Assembly (NCBI GenBank): GCA_947561395.2
Contig: OX387189.1
Span: forward strand, 27,776,329-27,840,328
Length of the DNA stretch: 64,000 bases
DNA from: Buxus sempervirens
Lineage: Eukaryota > Streptophyta > Magnoliopsida > Buxales > Buxaceae
Direction: 5' to 3'
The notes under the pieces were generated by a model, which saw only the letters and a list, made by a program, of their open reading frames with translations, was not told where the DNA came from and did not search any database. The position numbers and the translations under genes were made by a program. Every line of letters starts with the position of its first letter. Within the stretch, counting starts at the first letter, position 1. This document shows, in pieces, positions 1 to 13,888 of the stretch.

Positions 1-1370
1 GCGATGGCCCACAACACACCTTGATGTTCCCTGCTAAATAAATCTGAAAGTAAAAGGAGAGCCGATCCTCTTAAATTTTCCACCTGTCTCTTGATTGATA
101 CACTTGCCCTAGAGTTAGTTTAGGAATTTAAAATGCAATGGAAAGCTTTGCCAATTCAAGGGAGTATGTGTATTAATCTTATTAGAGACTGATACAATAG
201 ACTGATAGAAGATTTGAAAGGAATTGCTCCCAAGTAAAACAACCATTCAACTCGTCATCAAAGAACCAACGTGTCGTTCAGATACCCTTCGGGATCACGA
301 TAGGATGATAACTCTTCCTTTTCCTTTGCTATGCGACAGCATACATGATGTTTATGTGTGAACCACGTGCATTGCGCATGCCTTTCCACTAGTTATTAGA
401 AAAGGGGTCGCCTTCTCGACATCTATTAGCAGGGCAGAGTCCCTCTCCTTTTTTATATTGACATCTATATCCCATGAATAAAACTAGAATCTTACACCTA
501 TATACTAGAGAATGTTACTTAAAGAGGCCCTCCCTTTTCTCCATATTTACTTCTATCTTCAAATTAATTATTTACCTCCATGTACAATTAATATGCATGT
601 GCCACCCACTAATACTTATAAAAGGATACTTATACAAGGGAACGAAATTTTATTTGTAAATTAAGACATATATATATAATCTTTGCACACATAAGCTTTC
701 GTGCATTCCACATGTACACCACACGCATGGAAAAATTAGTGTCGATGGTTCTAAATGTAAACAATTTCTAAATCTGAACTTTGTTTTTCTAATGATCGAA
801 CCTGGTGATGTTGAGACAAATTTAGCTTTGACAATATGGCTGTGTTTGTATGTTCGGAAAATGTGTCCTTTAAAGAACAGGGTCTTCCTACTCATCCATT
901 GGGTTGAAATCCCATGCCAGTCCAACCCATGTCTTGAAAACCAGAAAAGTCTGGCCAGTTCAACCAGTTGAACCAGGAACAACCACAGCCACCCCATGAT
1001 TGGGTCCAGATGATAAACAATCATCCAATTAAGCTAACATTATAATAATATTCCCAAATTAGCAATTGAACAGCCCAAAAACAGGGCTCTTTTGATTTAA
1101 AGGTGTTGGGTTTCTTCTGAAACGGGAAGGAAGAAAATGGAAATTATAAGAAAAGAAGGTACACAAGTAACATAATACAGTTCCTTTTATATACACATCA
1201 TTGACATGCATAAATTGATCTTTCAATGGGAAAAGAGAGAGAAATACAAGGATTTACCCAGAAAAAGAGAAAAAATTAGAATACAGAGCACAGATAGAGT
1301 CAAAACAAAGAGATCTGGAACGACATATTCACATGATGAAGACTATGGTTAAATAGGTGGGTTTGAAGCC
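1..1370. other. 3' UTR and flank of ALY, no gene seen
   Basis: Contains the ALY 3' UTR, whose end I cannot fix, and AT-rich flank. Only short chance ORFs are present, without recognisable domains. Confidence 0.5.
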
Positions 1371-1535
1371 TCAGGTTGGTATTAAAGCCAATATCTGGGT
1401 CTTGATCATTCCCATGCACATTTGCATCTCTTTGTAAATAGAACTGTTCTGAGAACAGCATGGTTTCAGGCTTGTAACAGCAGAGTCCAATATCTGGGCA
1501 ACCTCTGCCGGTGGGTACTGTCGTTCCGTGCATGT
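1371..1535 (-). CDS. ALY: ALY coding exon 19 (residues 1146-1199 and stop)
   Basis: Encodes [20 protein letters not shown], then SLKPCC and the C-terminus [15 protein letters not shown] before TGA. The end matches the usual end of ALY proteins. Confidence 0.95.
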   Translation of the reverse strand, partial: TCTERQYPPAEVAQILDSAVTSLKPCCSQNSSIYKEMQMCMGMIKTQILALIPT

Positions 1536-4500
1536 CTGTATTTTTCCAGCAAAAATGATAATTAGTGTTGACAGGTACGAAAATATTTAACATCTAAGGA
1601 GTAATTAAGCCATAAAATTCCAGCTAAAGAAGTATGGAGGCCACTGCCAAAGTATTTGATTGGGGGAAACGCAAGGAAATAACACAGGAAAATCTGAACT
1701 GACAGACAGGTCGAACTTGTCTGGTTTAGATATTTGAGATTCTGTTGAACAAGGTAGTCAACGACAACATTCTACAAGCATTAATGTCTTTTTAGAAACT
1801 AGTACTTCACTTTACCTGAATCATGAGCATAGTTGCTACACATGATGAGAGTAGTTCTCCGACTAAGCATGCTTCAGTTTGATCTGAATCATTGTTCAGT
1901 TCTGAATAAAGTGTGTGACTATTAGGCAGTTGTTCGGATATGCAGGATACTGCCTGATCATGATAAACTGAAGTTGTATGGACTCGATCTGAAGGTGCAG
2001 AGGATACAATAGCTGCCATTCCCAAATCAGCTCCAATATGCCGACTGTTTGTCATACATAAAGCCTGTCTAATCTTCATCAAAGCATCTTCACCGTCCCT
2101 TGATGATAGCATTGCCTGAAAGAGTTACCAATTCATTAATAATGTGATCAAGTGTGCACTATCAACATTCAGTCTTGCTGTGAGAGATCATTCACATGTT
2201 AGAAGTTCTATATTCAAGAGAAACAACCACAGTGGGCAAGGCAGGGGATGATTTGGACTCATCAGACTACATATAACTGCTGGAACAACACAAAGATTGC
2301 AAAATCAAGAGAAGCAACCAGCCAAAAAAAAGAAAAAAAAATTTTTCTTTTCTAGATTTTACAGTCACAAAGTTCAAGGCCTTTGTATACCTGTATGGCA
2401 GCCTCTACCATTGGCTGTGCTTTTTCCCTTGAGCTTTCAACAATTTCAGCTAGATTGGACCCTGATTCTTGAGTATCAAATGAAGAATGAGTAAAAGAGC
2501 TTGTTAGGCCACCAGGGCCACCCGAACTTGGGATGGGCTTTGGCCACGGAGGTGGGGAATTTACTTGATAAGTGTTGCGCTGCCTCAAATTCGTCAGAGC
2601 AGAAGAGACCTGAAAATAAGGACAAGCAACAACAGGTCAATTGCTGCAGGATCAAGGATTAAAGGGCAAATTATGGAGTGAACGTTCAGAGCTGAATGAA
2701 TTTGTGATCACATGCCTGGTCATCAGCCTCCTTTAGCTGTATGAATATTGCAGCATAAAGCTTCCTGAAAGACTCAGAATCCTTCAGAGAATTGTCCCCA
2801 TATTTCAGACTGTCATCTACTTCATCATTCATGTGCCTCAGCTCCAAGACCAAAGCTTCCTACAAATTTAGCAAAGTACATCAGCTCCTTTCCAGATAAC
2901 TATTTTTTGAAAACAAGTCAAGGAGTTCCTCTAGGTGAAGCATCTTAAGCAAAAACACCAAGATTTATAACAAGAGGAATCAAAAGACTTGAAAGGTGAA
3001 AAACCTAAATGAAAAAACTATTATTGGAGCAAAATAAAATTGGTTAGAACCCTTAAGTGATTTTCATATGAACTTTTTACCAAAAAAATAAGTAAACAGA
3101 TTATCTGACACAAACTATAAGTCAAAAATAAATAAAAAAAGCTTATAAGCTATATGCAACCTTATCAAATTACATGAAGTCTTGTTATATGTTTTTGACT
3201 CACAACATGAACATATTGAACTTTTGTAACCTTCTACGTGCTTTTGGTGAAGAGTCAGCACATCAGAAGGAAAAAAGAAAAGGAGAAAAGGAAAAGAAGA
3301 AAAATCGGAAAGGAAACGCCAATGAATCGTTTAGTGACATAAACATGTATGCCAAGGAAATGAGAAGGTACTCTATTGAAACCAAGATTCTCACAGGCAA
3401 AGCCAAAAAAATTTTGATGTGGTCGGGAGAAGCCAATAAATATTCAGGCATATCAATCCAAACTTGCCGGTCCTTTCCAGTAAGAACTGGTCCAAGTCCA
3501 AGGGGCTGGAGTACAGAAATACTATAAAAACTGTCAAGGTCAATAGGTACCTTGTTGCACTGGATTAACAAATATGGAGAATTAGATTGCCCACATTGTT
3601 TCTCCATGTGGCACATATATATGTTACCAGGCCAACTAAACTGCATGCAGACCAGAATACCTTTTGCCTTTGATTAATAGCATATTTACAAATCTGTATT
3701 TCTGATTTAGAGGAAAGAAAATCTTTTTTTTTTTTTTGGGTATAAATCATTAACTTTTATAAATGAGGAAAGCAAATAAGTACATAGCATCCACTTGAGA
3801 TCAAGGTTTAAAAACTTGGTATCAGGTTTGGTATTGGTCCAGCCTGATACTGAGTTGTATCGGCCGATTCTTCCAGAAAAACCCCTAGTATCTGGTTTAT
3901 ACTTGGTATCGCCTTATGGCAATACTGATATGTATCGGCCGATACTTCTCGGTATCGGCTGATAATTAAAACCTTGCTTGAGATCCTCCGAAACACAACA
4001 GAGGAGATACAACAACAAACCTAAGTACAAGCCCTCCATGAGGTTCAACCCAGACCAGCAGCATTCGGAGGCATGCTCTCCAATATCATTTCTTCCCCAA
4101 CCGCTCCAACTTTTGACAATTCATCAACAAATTGATCTTAGCTGACCTAGGCACTAGGTTGAATGAAATATCCAACTCAGTGCAAAAATCTAGCTTTGCC
4201 AACAATGCGCTGAAGATGCCAGGAACATCTTTCCTCTAGAAAACCAAGCCATAATGGTAGTGCAATCTCCCTCCACCATAAAACCATGAATCCCTTGTTT
4301 TAGCATCCTCCAAGCTTGTAAAACAGGCCAAAACCTCAGAGCTAGGACTGAATTCCTAACCCCCATGCCACACAATAGCCTGAAACATAACTTTGTACAA
4401 ACACCTCCCTCTATATCCTAATCCAGGGAATCGTCACCGCAAGAATAACTCGCGAAGTGAGAAGGGCATACCCCAAATCCACTAGCTAAAAAAGGTGATT

Positions 4501-6370
4501 CCATATATGACTCGTCACCATACAATGGTAGAAAGTGTGATCTATAAACTCGCCCTGCGATCTACACAAAAACCAAATGTGAGGATACATAGTCAATGAT
4601 TTCCTACTGCATTGGAATATGTCACCATTATTCACTTTGTTGAGCAGCAAGGTCCAAACGATCGCCTTAGTCTTTAACGGAACCGCAGGTTTCCAAACAC
4701 GTTTAATAAGGAAAGAAGCAATGAGAGCATATTTCTCCCTTTGATCTAGGAGAAAGGGCTTAAATGAGAAGGAATCAAAAGGGTCAGGGCACTACACCCT
4801 TCTATCTGCTAGGGATGGGTCAATGAAAACATATTTAAGGAATTCAAACAAAGAAGATAACTCATTCAAATCTGCAGATCGTAATTCTCTCCTAAAACTA
4901 AAATTCCAAACAAGCCCCGTGGATGAATAGGATAGAACCTCACTAATGCGAGCACAAGGATACAAAGAGAGGCAAAAAGGTCTAGGGTAACGGACTGAAA
5001 ATAGGGAATCTCCCGACTACAGGTCGCTTCAAAAGCTAAACCTAAAACCAGACCCAATACAAACCACACATGGGAGTAAAAAGCATGTGCCAAAGAAACA
5101 AATGCCCTTCATGGCCTGGGGCCCACTCACCTGAAAGTCGAATTTATATCCCACCCATTCTCCGCTAATCCATAAATTCTAAAGATCTTACACCACTAAG
5201 GCTGTGTTTGGAACCCTGGACTTGGGGAGAAAAGAAAAGAAAATGCTAAAATTTTCTTTTCTCCAAAAAGGTAGGAATTTTGAAAGAAAGGAAAATTCAC
5301 CATCACTTATCACAATTCACACCGCCCACCCACCCCACCACTAGCACCATCCACCACCACCACAACCCACCACCCACCATCACCACCTCCCGCCACCACC
5401 ACCACCACTAGTCGCCGCCACCGCCCACCACCACCCGCCATCGCCCCCCACCACCACCCACTACCACCCTGCAGCACCACCACCACCTTCCACCACCAAC
5501 ACCCACAACCGCCAACAGCCAACCACCATCCACCACCAGTTACTACCGCCGCCCACAAACACCCACCACCACCCGGCACCACCACAAACCACCACCCGCC
5601 ACCGACCCATTTACCACAAGGGAAATGGAACATCCCACAACCAATAACCCATTTCCTCTACTTTGATCCAAACCTCTTCCATTGTACCACATAATCCAAA
5701 TAACCCCACTCCACCCTACCATACACTTTATCTAAGTCTAGCTTGCAAACAATGTCCAGTTCCCTTTATCTTTTCTGTTCCAACAGGCACTCATTAGGGG
5801 TAAGTACGCAATCAGCAATGTGCCTTCCTTGCACAAAAGCTGCCTACTATTTGGAAAAATTCTGCTTCCAAAAAACCCAGGGAATCAATGAGTTCTATTC
5901 CCTGATCCATTTGGAAAAATTCTTCATGCTTATCTTAACCCTTTTCTGACTACCATTCTTCTCATAAGTAAACCAAATCACATGTTACAGCCTTACATTT
6001 TTGTGGTGCAAGATTTTTAAATCATAAGTTTCTGAGCATAGGGATCAAATAAACGTTACAGCATTATCTCTTCATAATCAACAGTGATATGTGCATTAAC
6101 AGAAGAAGAAGAAAAGCAAGAGGGATACAAGCAATGTCTCTGTCCCTCTCCTTGCATATTATCTTTTACCATTTTCCCTCTTGTTGCTAGTTCCTCTCCC
6201 TTTTCCCTAATTTTTTCTGTTTTTTTTTCTTTCTTTCTTCTTTAGTTGATCGCTCTTTCGTATGCCTCTCCTTTGCACTCCTCTATTCCTCCATCTCACT
6301 CCTTTTAGTATGACAAAAGATTCTACACCATGCTTTTCTGAGTTCATACAGAATCAGAAAAAAAAAAAAA

Positions 6371-6410
<40 letters not shown>

Positions 6411-9400
6411 TCTCCTCCCAACAGTTTGATATTTTATTTAAGAAGATTTTCCTGCAACAGCTAAATTTTCAGAACTGATATTTTTTGGAACATCATGGAT
6501 TTCATCAAATGACATTGAAGACATTACCTTCAGGGGTATTTTCTTTCTGCAAACTTTTTGCCTTTTTTTTATTTTTTATTTTTTATTTTTGGCTGAAACT
6601 TAAGCTCCATTCTTTTAGGAAAATGCTAAGAAAAGCCAAAATGCTCACATAATTTTAGATAACAGTTGCATCAGTTGCAGGATATTATGCAACTGCATAC
6701 TGTCCTGTTTGACAATACAAGTGATAATTCTTCATGTGCACAGGAGAATATTAAATTCCAAATTTGCTAAAACAGCATATATGGTTGTCGCTGTGAAACC
6801 TGTTTTGAACATGTGGAAATATCGTAGTCACATTTGACAACTATTCAAGCGAAATTTTGCAGTTTGTCCTTATTATGGAGTTTCACATATTAAAATAATT
6901 ATACACAATAGCTTTGCACTCATAGGTATGGATCACTACGTAGATGGATTTTCCATAGCTCATAACTTGTTTTTCATATTTTCCAACTTCTTCTACAAAT
7001 ACAAAAATAATAAAACGATGTAAAAAGCTTCTTGTGAATGTCATTGATACCATGTTTGCTACATACCAGTTGCTTGCTTAAATATTTTGAATTCTTGGTT
7101 TGTTGTCGTGAAATTTTAATATGAAGTTCCATTGAAATCTTCCTAACTTTCCTTAGTCCTCACGAATTCTTTTCTAGAATGAATATGCCCTCAATATCTC
7201 CGCAATTCCATCAATTTTGAGAGAGAGACTTCTATGAAAACCAAATTCATAAACTTGTTCATACATTATGTGCCAAAGCAACTAAATTTTAGTTGACTTT
7301 GAAACTTAAACTTTCCCTAATCTTAGAATCATCAGAAAGCTAAAGATGCAACAAAAATCATATAAAAATATCTTTACGACCTGATAGTATTCTTCTCAAT
7401 CATGTCAACTTTTAAATGTTGGTATGAAATAAAAGATGAATGAAGCATATCTAAGCACACATTCATTAGTGTCATGGATGACTTGAGAGCTTTTAATAAT
7501 TATCAGTAATCCAACATCACTGTAGCATGCATGTATGTGTGCCTGTGTACATTACTTCTTCACATAGACTCAAAAGTATGATTTAGTCACCAAAATAAAT
7601 AATATATATTTTCTCCTAAGCTTGCAAATAAACCTTTGGCTTTCCATATTTATCCCTAATGAAAAACATTTCAGGAGAAGAACCTAACATTACTAATTGT
7701 ATTTTTTCAAATTCTTATAAAATTATAATAATTCCAGTTGATGATGTGTTTTTTTTTTTTTTTTTTTTTTTTGATCAGTAATGGAAATATATTAATAATG
7801 GAGAAAAAGAGAACAAAGTTATGGTACACAAGATAGTGTACCAAACAGCTACAACCTAGATATCAAGCCCAACCAGTTGATGATGTGTTTGTGGTTCAAA
7901 AGTTTTAATAATCATGATAATATTAGCTTTTAAATTTTTTTTCTGAAAAATCCATCGCCTAGATTATTGTTTTGGCGCTGAAGCAAACAACACCTTAATT
8001 TCAACAGAAAAGTTTCCACCACTTTAACTGAAGTCAATCATACACCAGAACTTTTGACCGTATGGTTTAAGTTGAACTAACGTTACCAAGATCTCGTCCC
8101 AAGTTATGAATTCTTTTAAACTCACATGTATAATTCAACCTTTACAGGTCTACTGTCAACTCAAGGCAGCTTTAGCTTATCAATTAACTCAATTTTTTAA
8201 TCCTGAGCAGAGACATCAATCGGATTGTGCAAATCACCAACCACCACACACTGACACGTCAACCACCACCCTCCTCCCCCTTAATATAATAGATTCTTCC
8301 TTGAACATAATACATATACAGATATACATACATGTATAAATAAATGCAAAATTCTGAGAGAACAAAATTTTGGAAACATCTAATAACTGTCTCCATATAC
8401 CTGAGCTTCCACAGATTGCCACATACATGAAAATTCAGGCAAAGAAAATGTAATGAAACTTAAACTATAGGAATACCATGAAGACAATCATAGCATCATA
8501 AAAATTCAGGTACTATGCATAACCTTTAGAAAGAATAAATTCATTAAACACAAATAACAATGTTATGGATTGCAAATGAAAGGATAGCTACACTTCCATA
8601 GAAGATTAATTTTCCATCAGTATTTCAGAGAAGTAAATTTTACAAGCAGAAACACCCAAGTTAATAATAACTATTAAATTTCAGACCTTTTTGTTAAGAG
8701 CACGAGTCAGCTCGGAAAGAGCCCGGACATCAGCTTCTCTTGCTTGGATTTGTGCCAAAGTACAAGGCTGAGAACATGTAGCTTGTTGGGCACTAAGAAT
8801 TTCACTAGCTGCAGCCTTAGCTTGCGAAATAGCATTTATTGAGTCCCCCTGGCCAAAATAAGTTTTAGATATTTTTATAATTACAAGAATATATACTCCA
8901 CAGATGTTCAAAACATATATGTTCGCCTCATGTAGTAAAACCAGAAGATAACACAGATACTATATTGTTGGGATTTTCTGATGAAAATTATTTTCCAACT
9001 TCTTCGAAATGAAACACATGCAGTCAACTTCTACAATGATTGAATACAAAATGGAAATTGGACATGTAAGATTTTATAAACTAGAGTCAGCCGTCTAATT
9101 CTTGTTATTTTGTAGCTGGTAGAAACTAATATTGAAAAATATTTTGGGAGCCCAACTTAGTTTCATAGTCCATAACCATTACCACCTAATATAAAATAAT
9201 CAATAACATAAGAAAACTTTTCCAAGTATTATTCATTATTAAATTAGATTTTTACTTAAGGATAGAATATTTTATAATATATCTTTTATTTATCAATTTG
9301 AAGTAATAAACACTTAAATCAAAGGTATAAAACAAATAAAAAAGCAAAAGGGAAAAATGCTATCCTATGACTTCAAATTTATATGAAATTTCACTATGTT

Positions 9401-12400
9401 AAAAAAGCAAAAGAGAATAATATTGTCTTGCGACTTCAAATTTCTATGAATTTTTGCTATGTTGCACCGTGGAGACATTATATCGGAAGGTATTCAATAT
9501 CATCAAAGATGCTGAGATTCATTGCCAAAAAACAAAAAAATCAGGCATATCAAAAAATCCAAAAACTGTTATGTAGATAAGACTGATATTGGGAAAATTT
9601 TTAAAATTTTGATACAAATTTGCAAATTTCGACAGGAAAGAGTGGCAGCAGCTTCAAAATCCTGCATGCAACTATAAGTCTCATTTTTTTTCCCGCAGAT
9701 CTTTTTCAAGATTTGGGTTAGAAAAGAAAATTCAAAAATGAAAGTTAAAGAGCATCACAAGAAACACCAAGAAATTCCAAAATTCAATGATCCAATGTGG
9801 TAATTCCACAAGCATTATTTATACTTTAATCTTTTTTTTTCTTTTTCTTTTTTTTTTTTGTTATTTCCTTTTTACACAGATTCAGTTTGTTTATTTATTG
9901 AATGCATTTTAACACATCCATTTGAAGTGAACGCTGAATCTTAAAGGGATGAAAATCAAAATTTTTGTGAAACACGTATCTTTCCAGTTTTCAACCCTTA
10001 AATTTATGAAATTGTGTGAAAACCATGGATGACAAGGATACCTAGTCTATAGATGGATGCCAAGATTTTTTTAAAATAGTCATCTAGTTTTCATAATAAT
10101 AGAAGAATCATAAAATATTTGTAATTCTATAAATGATTATTATAGAACAGAGATTTAATGGGCAAGGTATACCAAATTCAGAAAGCATTTGTAAGATGCA
10201 ATGTTTTAAAGGCGATAACTGTTTGTATTTATGGCCATTATTATAGTTTGAATATGGCTGGTACTGGCGGCAGCATCTTTTTTACTTTTTTTTCCTGATG
10301 AATGACGAGTTTATTAGATTGGAGAAATGAAGAAAGAATAAAGTTCTGAGCAGGTTGAGATTGAACTCAGTAAACAATCTGCTGTTCAAAACAGAAACAG
10401 CGGAGAAAGAAAAAAAAACTGTAAACTGAGACAGAAGCATAAACCAGCAGCTAAAAGATAAACCAGCCTAATCCTGAGTTATAATTGGAAGGGCACTGCC
10501 TACAAACAATTCAGTTCCAGTAACCCATTCCTTAGCCAATATGTCTACCTCACTATTTGCTGATCTCCTAGCATGGTTGAGTGAAATATTCAATTCAGCA
10601 GCAATAGGCACTTCTCAAAATGTAACTCAACCCCAAGCCCCTTCTTGCTCCATTTTCATCCATTGAATGATGGTACTTGAGTCTCCCTCAGCCACTAAAT
10701 TTTCAATTACTTCTCGTTTAGCAATTAGTAAACCTATTAGAAGTGCAACGATTTCAGCCTTGGTCGAAGTGGCTTCCAGAATTGTTCCACTATAAACGAG
10801 GACCACTTCCCATTATGATTTATGAAAATGCTTCCTACACCTCATCCACCAGGATTTCATAACGAATTGCTGTAAGAATTTAGCTTTAAACCACCATCTT
10901 CTAGAGCTTTCTACTTATCGAAAATGGCCATCTTCTAAACTAGAATAATGACATATTTTGTCCAATTTCTCAAAATACCAGCTACCGCTAATCCCTTGAA
11001 TTCCTTGGACAAGACTGCCCAAGAAGCAGCTGTTGCTAAGATGAAGTCTATTACTTTGCCCTTACTCGCCTTCACAACCTCAAAGATTCTGCTGTTCCTT
11101 TCTCTAGAAGTGACCCATACTATAGAAAAGAATAATAATCTCCCATGATAAGGTCCACCTTGACTTCATATTCACACCCTACGCACAACCAAAGCACAAG
11201 GTTAAAGGATCCATCTCTTTATAAGTCAACTAGAGCAAAGAAAAGCCCAAGGATGCTTAGAGTGATGTTATTTTATTGGGGACAATGGTGAAATTTATAT
11301 CCAAGCTTTTTATTTATCCACACCTCTACTAATGCAGTTTCTAGCCACTTTTAAAACCTACGGTAGAAAATGACAAGGGCTGGAGGAAAAGAGGAACACA
11401 TTCAATTAGACATAACATTGAAAGTTTAAGACTATAATACCATTTTATGAGATGAGTGGACAAGTCCCACAATAGCACAATAACTTCATGGTATATTGCA
11501 AGTGGAAGCAATTCTTTATGCCAGAGGAAACAATCTGATAAAATCAAGGAAGCTGATTACATTGAAAGATTGTAGAAATATGTTGTTGAAGAGGAAATGT
11601 ACTTTGAACGATGAAGACAAAATGAGAGTAGTATTGTGAAGATTGGGACATATTTAATGGAAAGATATGGAATATATTTGACGGCAAGCCTTGGCACAAC
11701 GGTAAAGTTGCTCTACTGCAGCATAAAGGTCACAGGTTCAAGTCACAGGAACCAGCCTCCCCACTTCCAGGGGTAAGGGTGCGAACATCAGACCCTCCCT
11801 AGACCCCGCAGAGTGACAGGAGCCTCGTGCACTGGGCTATCCCTTTATATGGAATCTATTCAAGCCCATGTGCAAGCTATAGAATTAAGTAGATGCGCGA
11901 GATGGTCATATGAATTTATTATGTCCTAACTACTTTGATTCTAGGACCATGACAAACATCATAGTTACAAATTTACAATTATGATTTGCTGTTGGAAAAA
12001 ACAAGGGAGTTCTTCCAAGGATGTATCATGCAGCCTGTATCATAGAATTTGAGATGAAATTAGAAGGAACTTCTTACAAAAGATGATTGCTTTACTGTTA
12101 AAAGTCAAAACTCTCATAGAGAACATGTTTGTACATAGAAAAAAAATTTCTTTAGCTAACTCGACGAATATCAAGGTTTTTTTAATGTTCCTGGTCAATG
12201 ATGGGATCTGTTTACAGCTACCTGTGAATAATGAGGGAGAAAATTGATCTCGACCCCTCAATGGGCTCACAAGAACAATAATGACCGATGATCTAAGAAG
12301 TTCAGCATCTTTTCACATTGTAAGTGTGCATAATTAGTTAAAGTTGTACAATTAATTGTTTATTATTTAATTTGCATATTATTCTTAAAATAGCAGCTAT

Positions 12401-13845
12401 TTCATACAACACCTTTTAGTTTTATTCTTAGTTTTCAAAATAAATAACACCATATTACTTGAATCCAAGGATTATTACATCCACCACTTGGATTATAGGA
12501 TGACATATGTCCAATGGTACATGCTATTTACTATGAATCAGATTCCAGATAGAGGATGAAGAGCCAACATGGGAATGAGATGAAATGCATTTAATTATTC
12601 AGATTAAGATTTCATAATAATTTTGTTGACTATTGTTTATATAACATTAAATGGGTTCTCTTATAGCTATTAACGTTCAAGATTTGTATGGCTCAATCAG
12701 GCGGCAAAGTTAACACATTGTGAATATATCATATCATTCATATAATAATGTGAAACTCTTTAGCTCCATGGCATTACAAGCTTAGAACCATGATACATTC
12801 TAGTTAATAGGTGATTGACAGCAAATATCTACGTACTTGCACAAACAAATCCTCCCCACTAATATAAGACTGACTAGAGTACATTTGCCTTAAACACATA
12901 TGAAGCTGACTAAAAAATTGGCATATGAAAAAAAGCACAATAAGCTCATGTTTTGCCATTACAATATGGATTTGAAGCTTGACCAAATGGCGAGTAAAAT
13001 CATGGTCTCTAAATTTGCTTTTTATTACTAAGGAAGAGGGTCAAGAAGATCTACTATACGAGTAGCTTAAGTTCTCCAAATTGGATGAGCCCGACGGTCA
13101 CCCGAATCGATATTGTAGCTAATGCTACAATATACAAGCGCATAAACATGAAACTTGTTATCAAGACTCCAATGGCATATAGTATTAGGGATAATTTAGT
13201 AAATCCATGAAGAAAATCCAACACCATATTACATCATATGAAGAAAATTCAACATCATATGGTCGAGAATATAAACCTAGAACTATAAACAAAGCAACAT
13301 AAACCTGGAACTATAAACATGATCATGATAATTCTAACACAAAGTCAAGTGATGGAGGTGATGGGGGATAATCATGATTATTTCTAACACAAAGCAACAT
13401 ACTCCCTTGATAATGTATTCATAAATAACTGAAAAAAGAACAGTACGTACAATATATGCATTACTAATTAAACTAACACATTTCACAGCCACAGCAAATT
13501 AAGGCACAAGTCAACAAGCTCAACCTTCGCTTTGTTCAATGAACCATCAGAAGTTATTTTGTGTCCTATAGTGATACAAGTCGTGTTATTTACTAAGAAA
13601 ATTATTAGGCAAAATTAAAAACAAGTACAAAAATGTCTATTTGCACAAAGAATCACTCAATAAAGCCAATTTATATAAATGATTAAATAAATACATATGT
13701 ATGTGTTTATGTGTGTGCGCATGTACATATGTATGCATGCATGTAAGTTTTGCGTGTATGCAACATTTGAAGCTCCAGTGCAACTTGGTACTTCACCCAA
13801 AACCTGAAATTTTGCCAAAGCAAGTGATTTATTTCCTCTTTTTTT

Positions 13846-13888
<43 letters not shown>

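Larger units (their letters stand above)
2860..8686 (-). other. ALY intron 15, 5.8 kb, contents
   Basis: Holds a minus-strand LINE remnant (3722-4790) with a hAT-like MITE inside, a CCA-rich tract (5320-5612), a compound A/CA/TA microsatellite (6358-6410) and a short LINE tail (7752-7872). The rest is AT-rich DNA without features I can support. Confidence 0.7.

Noticed and set aside
2610-2715. GT donor four bases downstream of the GC site
   Set aside because: It would shift the frame and lose the conserved join of exon 16 to exon 17.
5310-5633. Gly/Trp/Val-rich minus-strand ORF of 107 residues
   Set aside because: It is the translation of a CCA/CCG trinucleotide tract, with no start context, homology or neighbouring exons.
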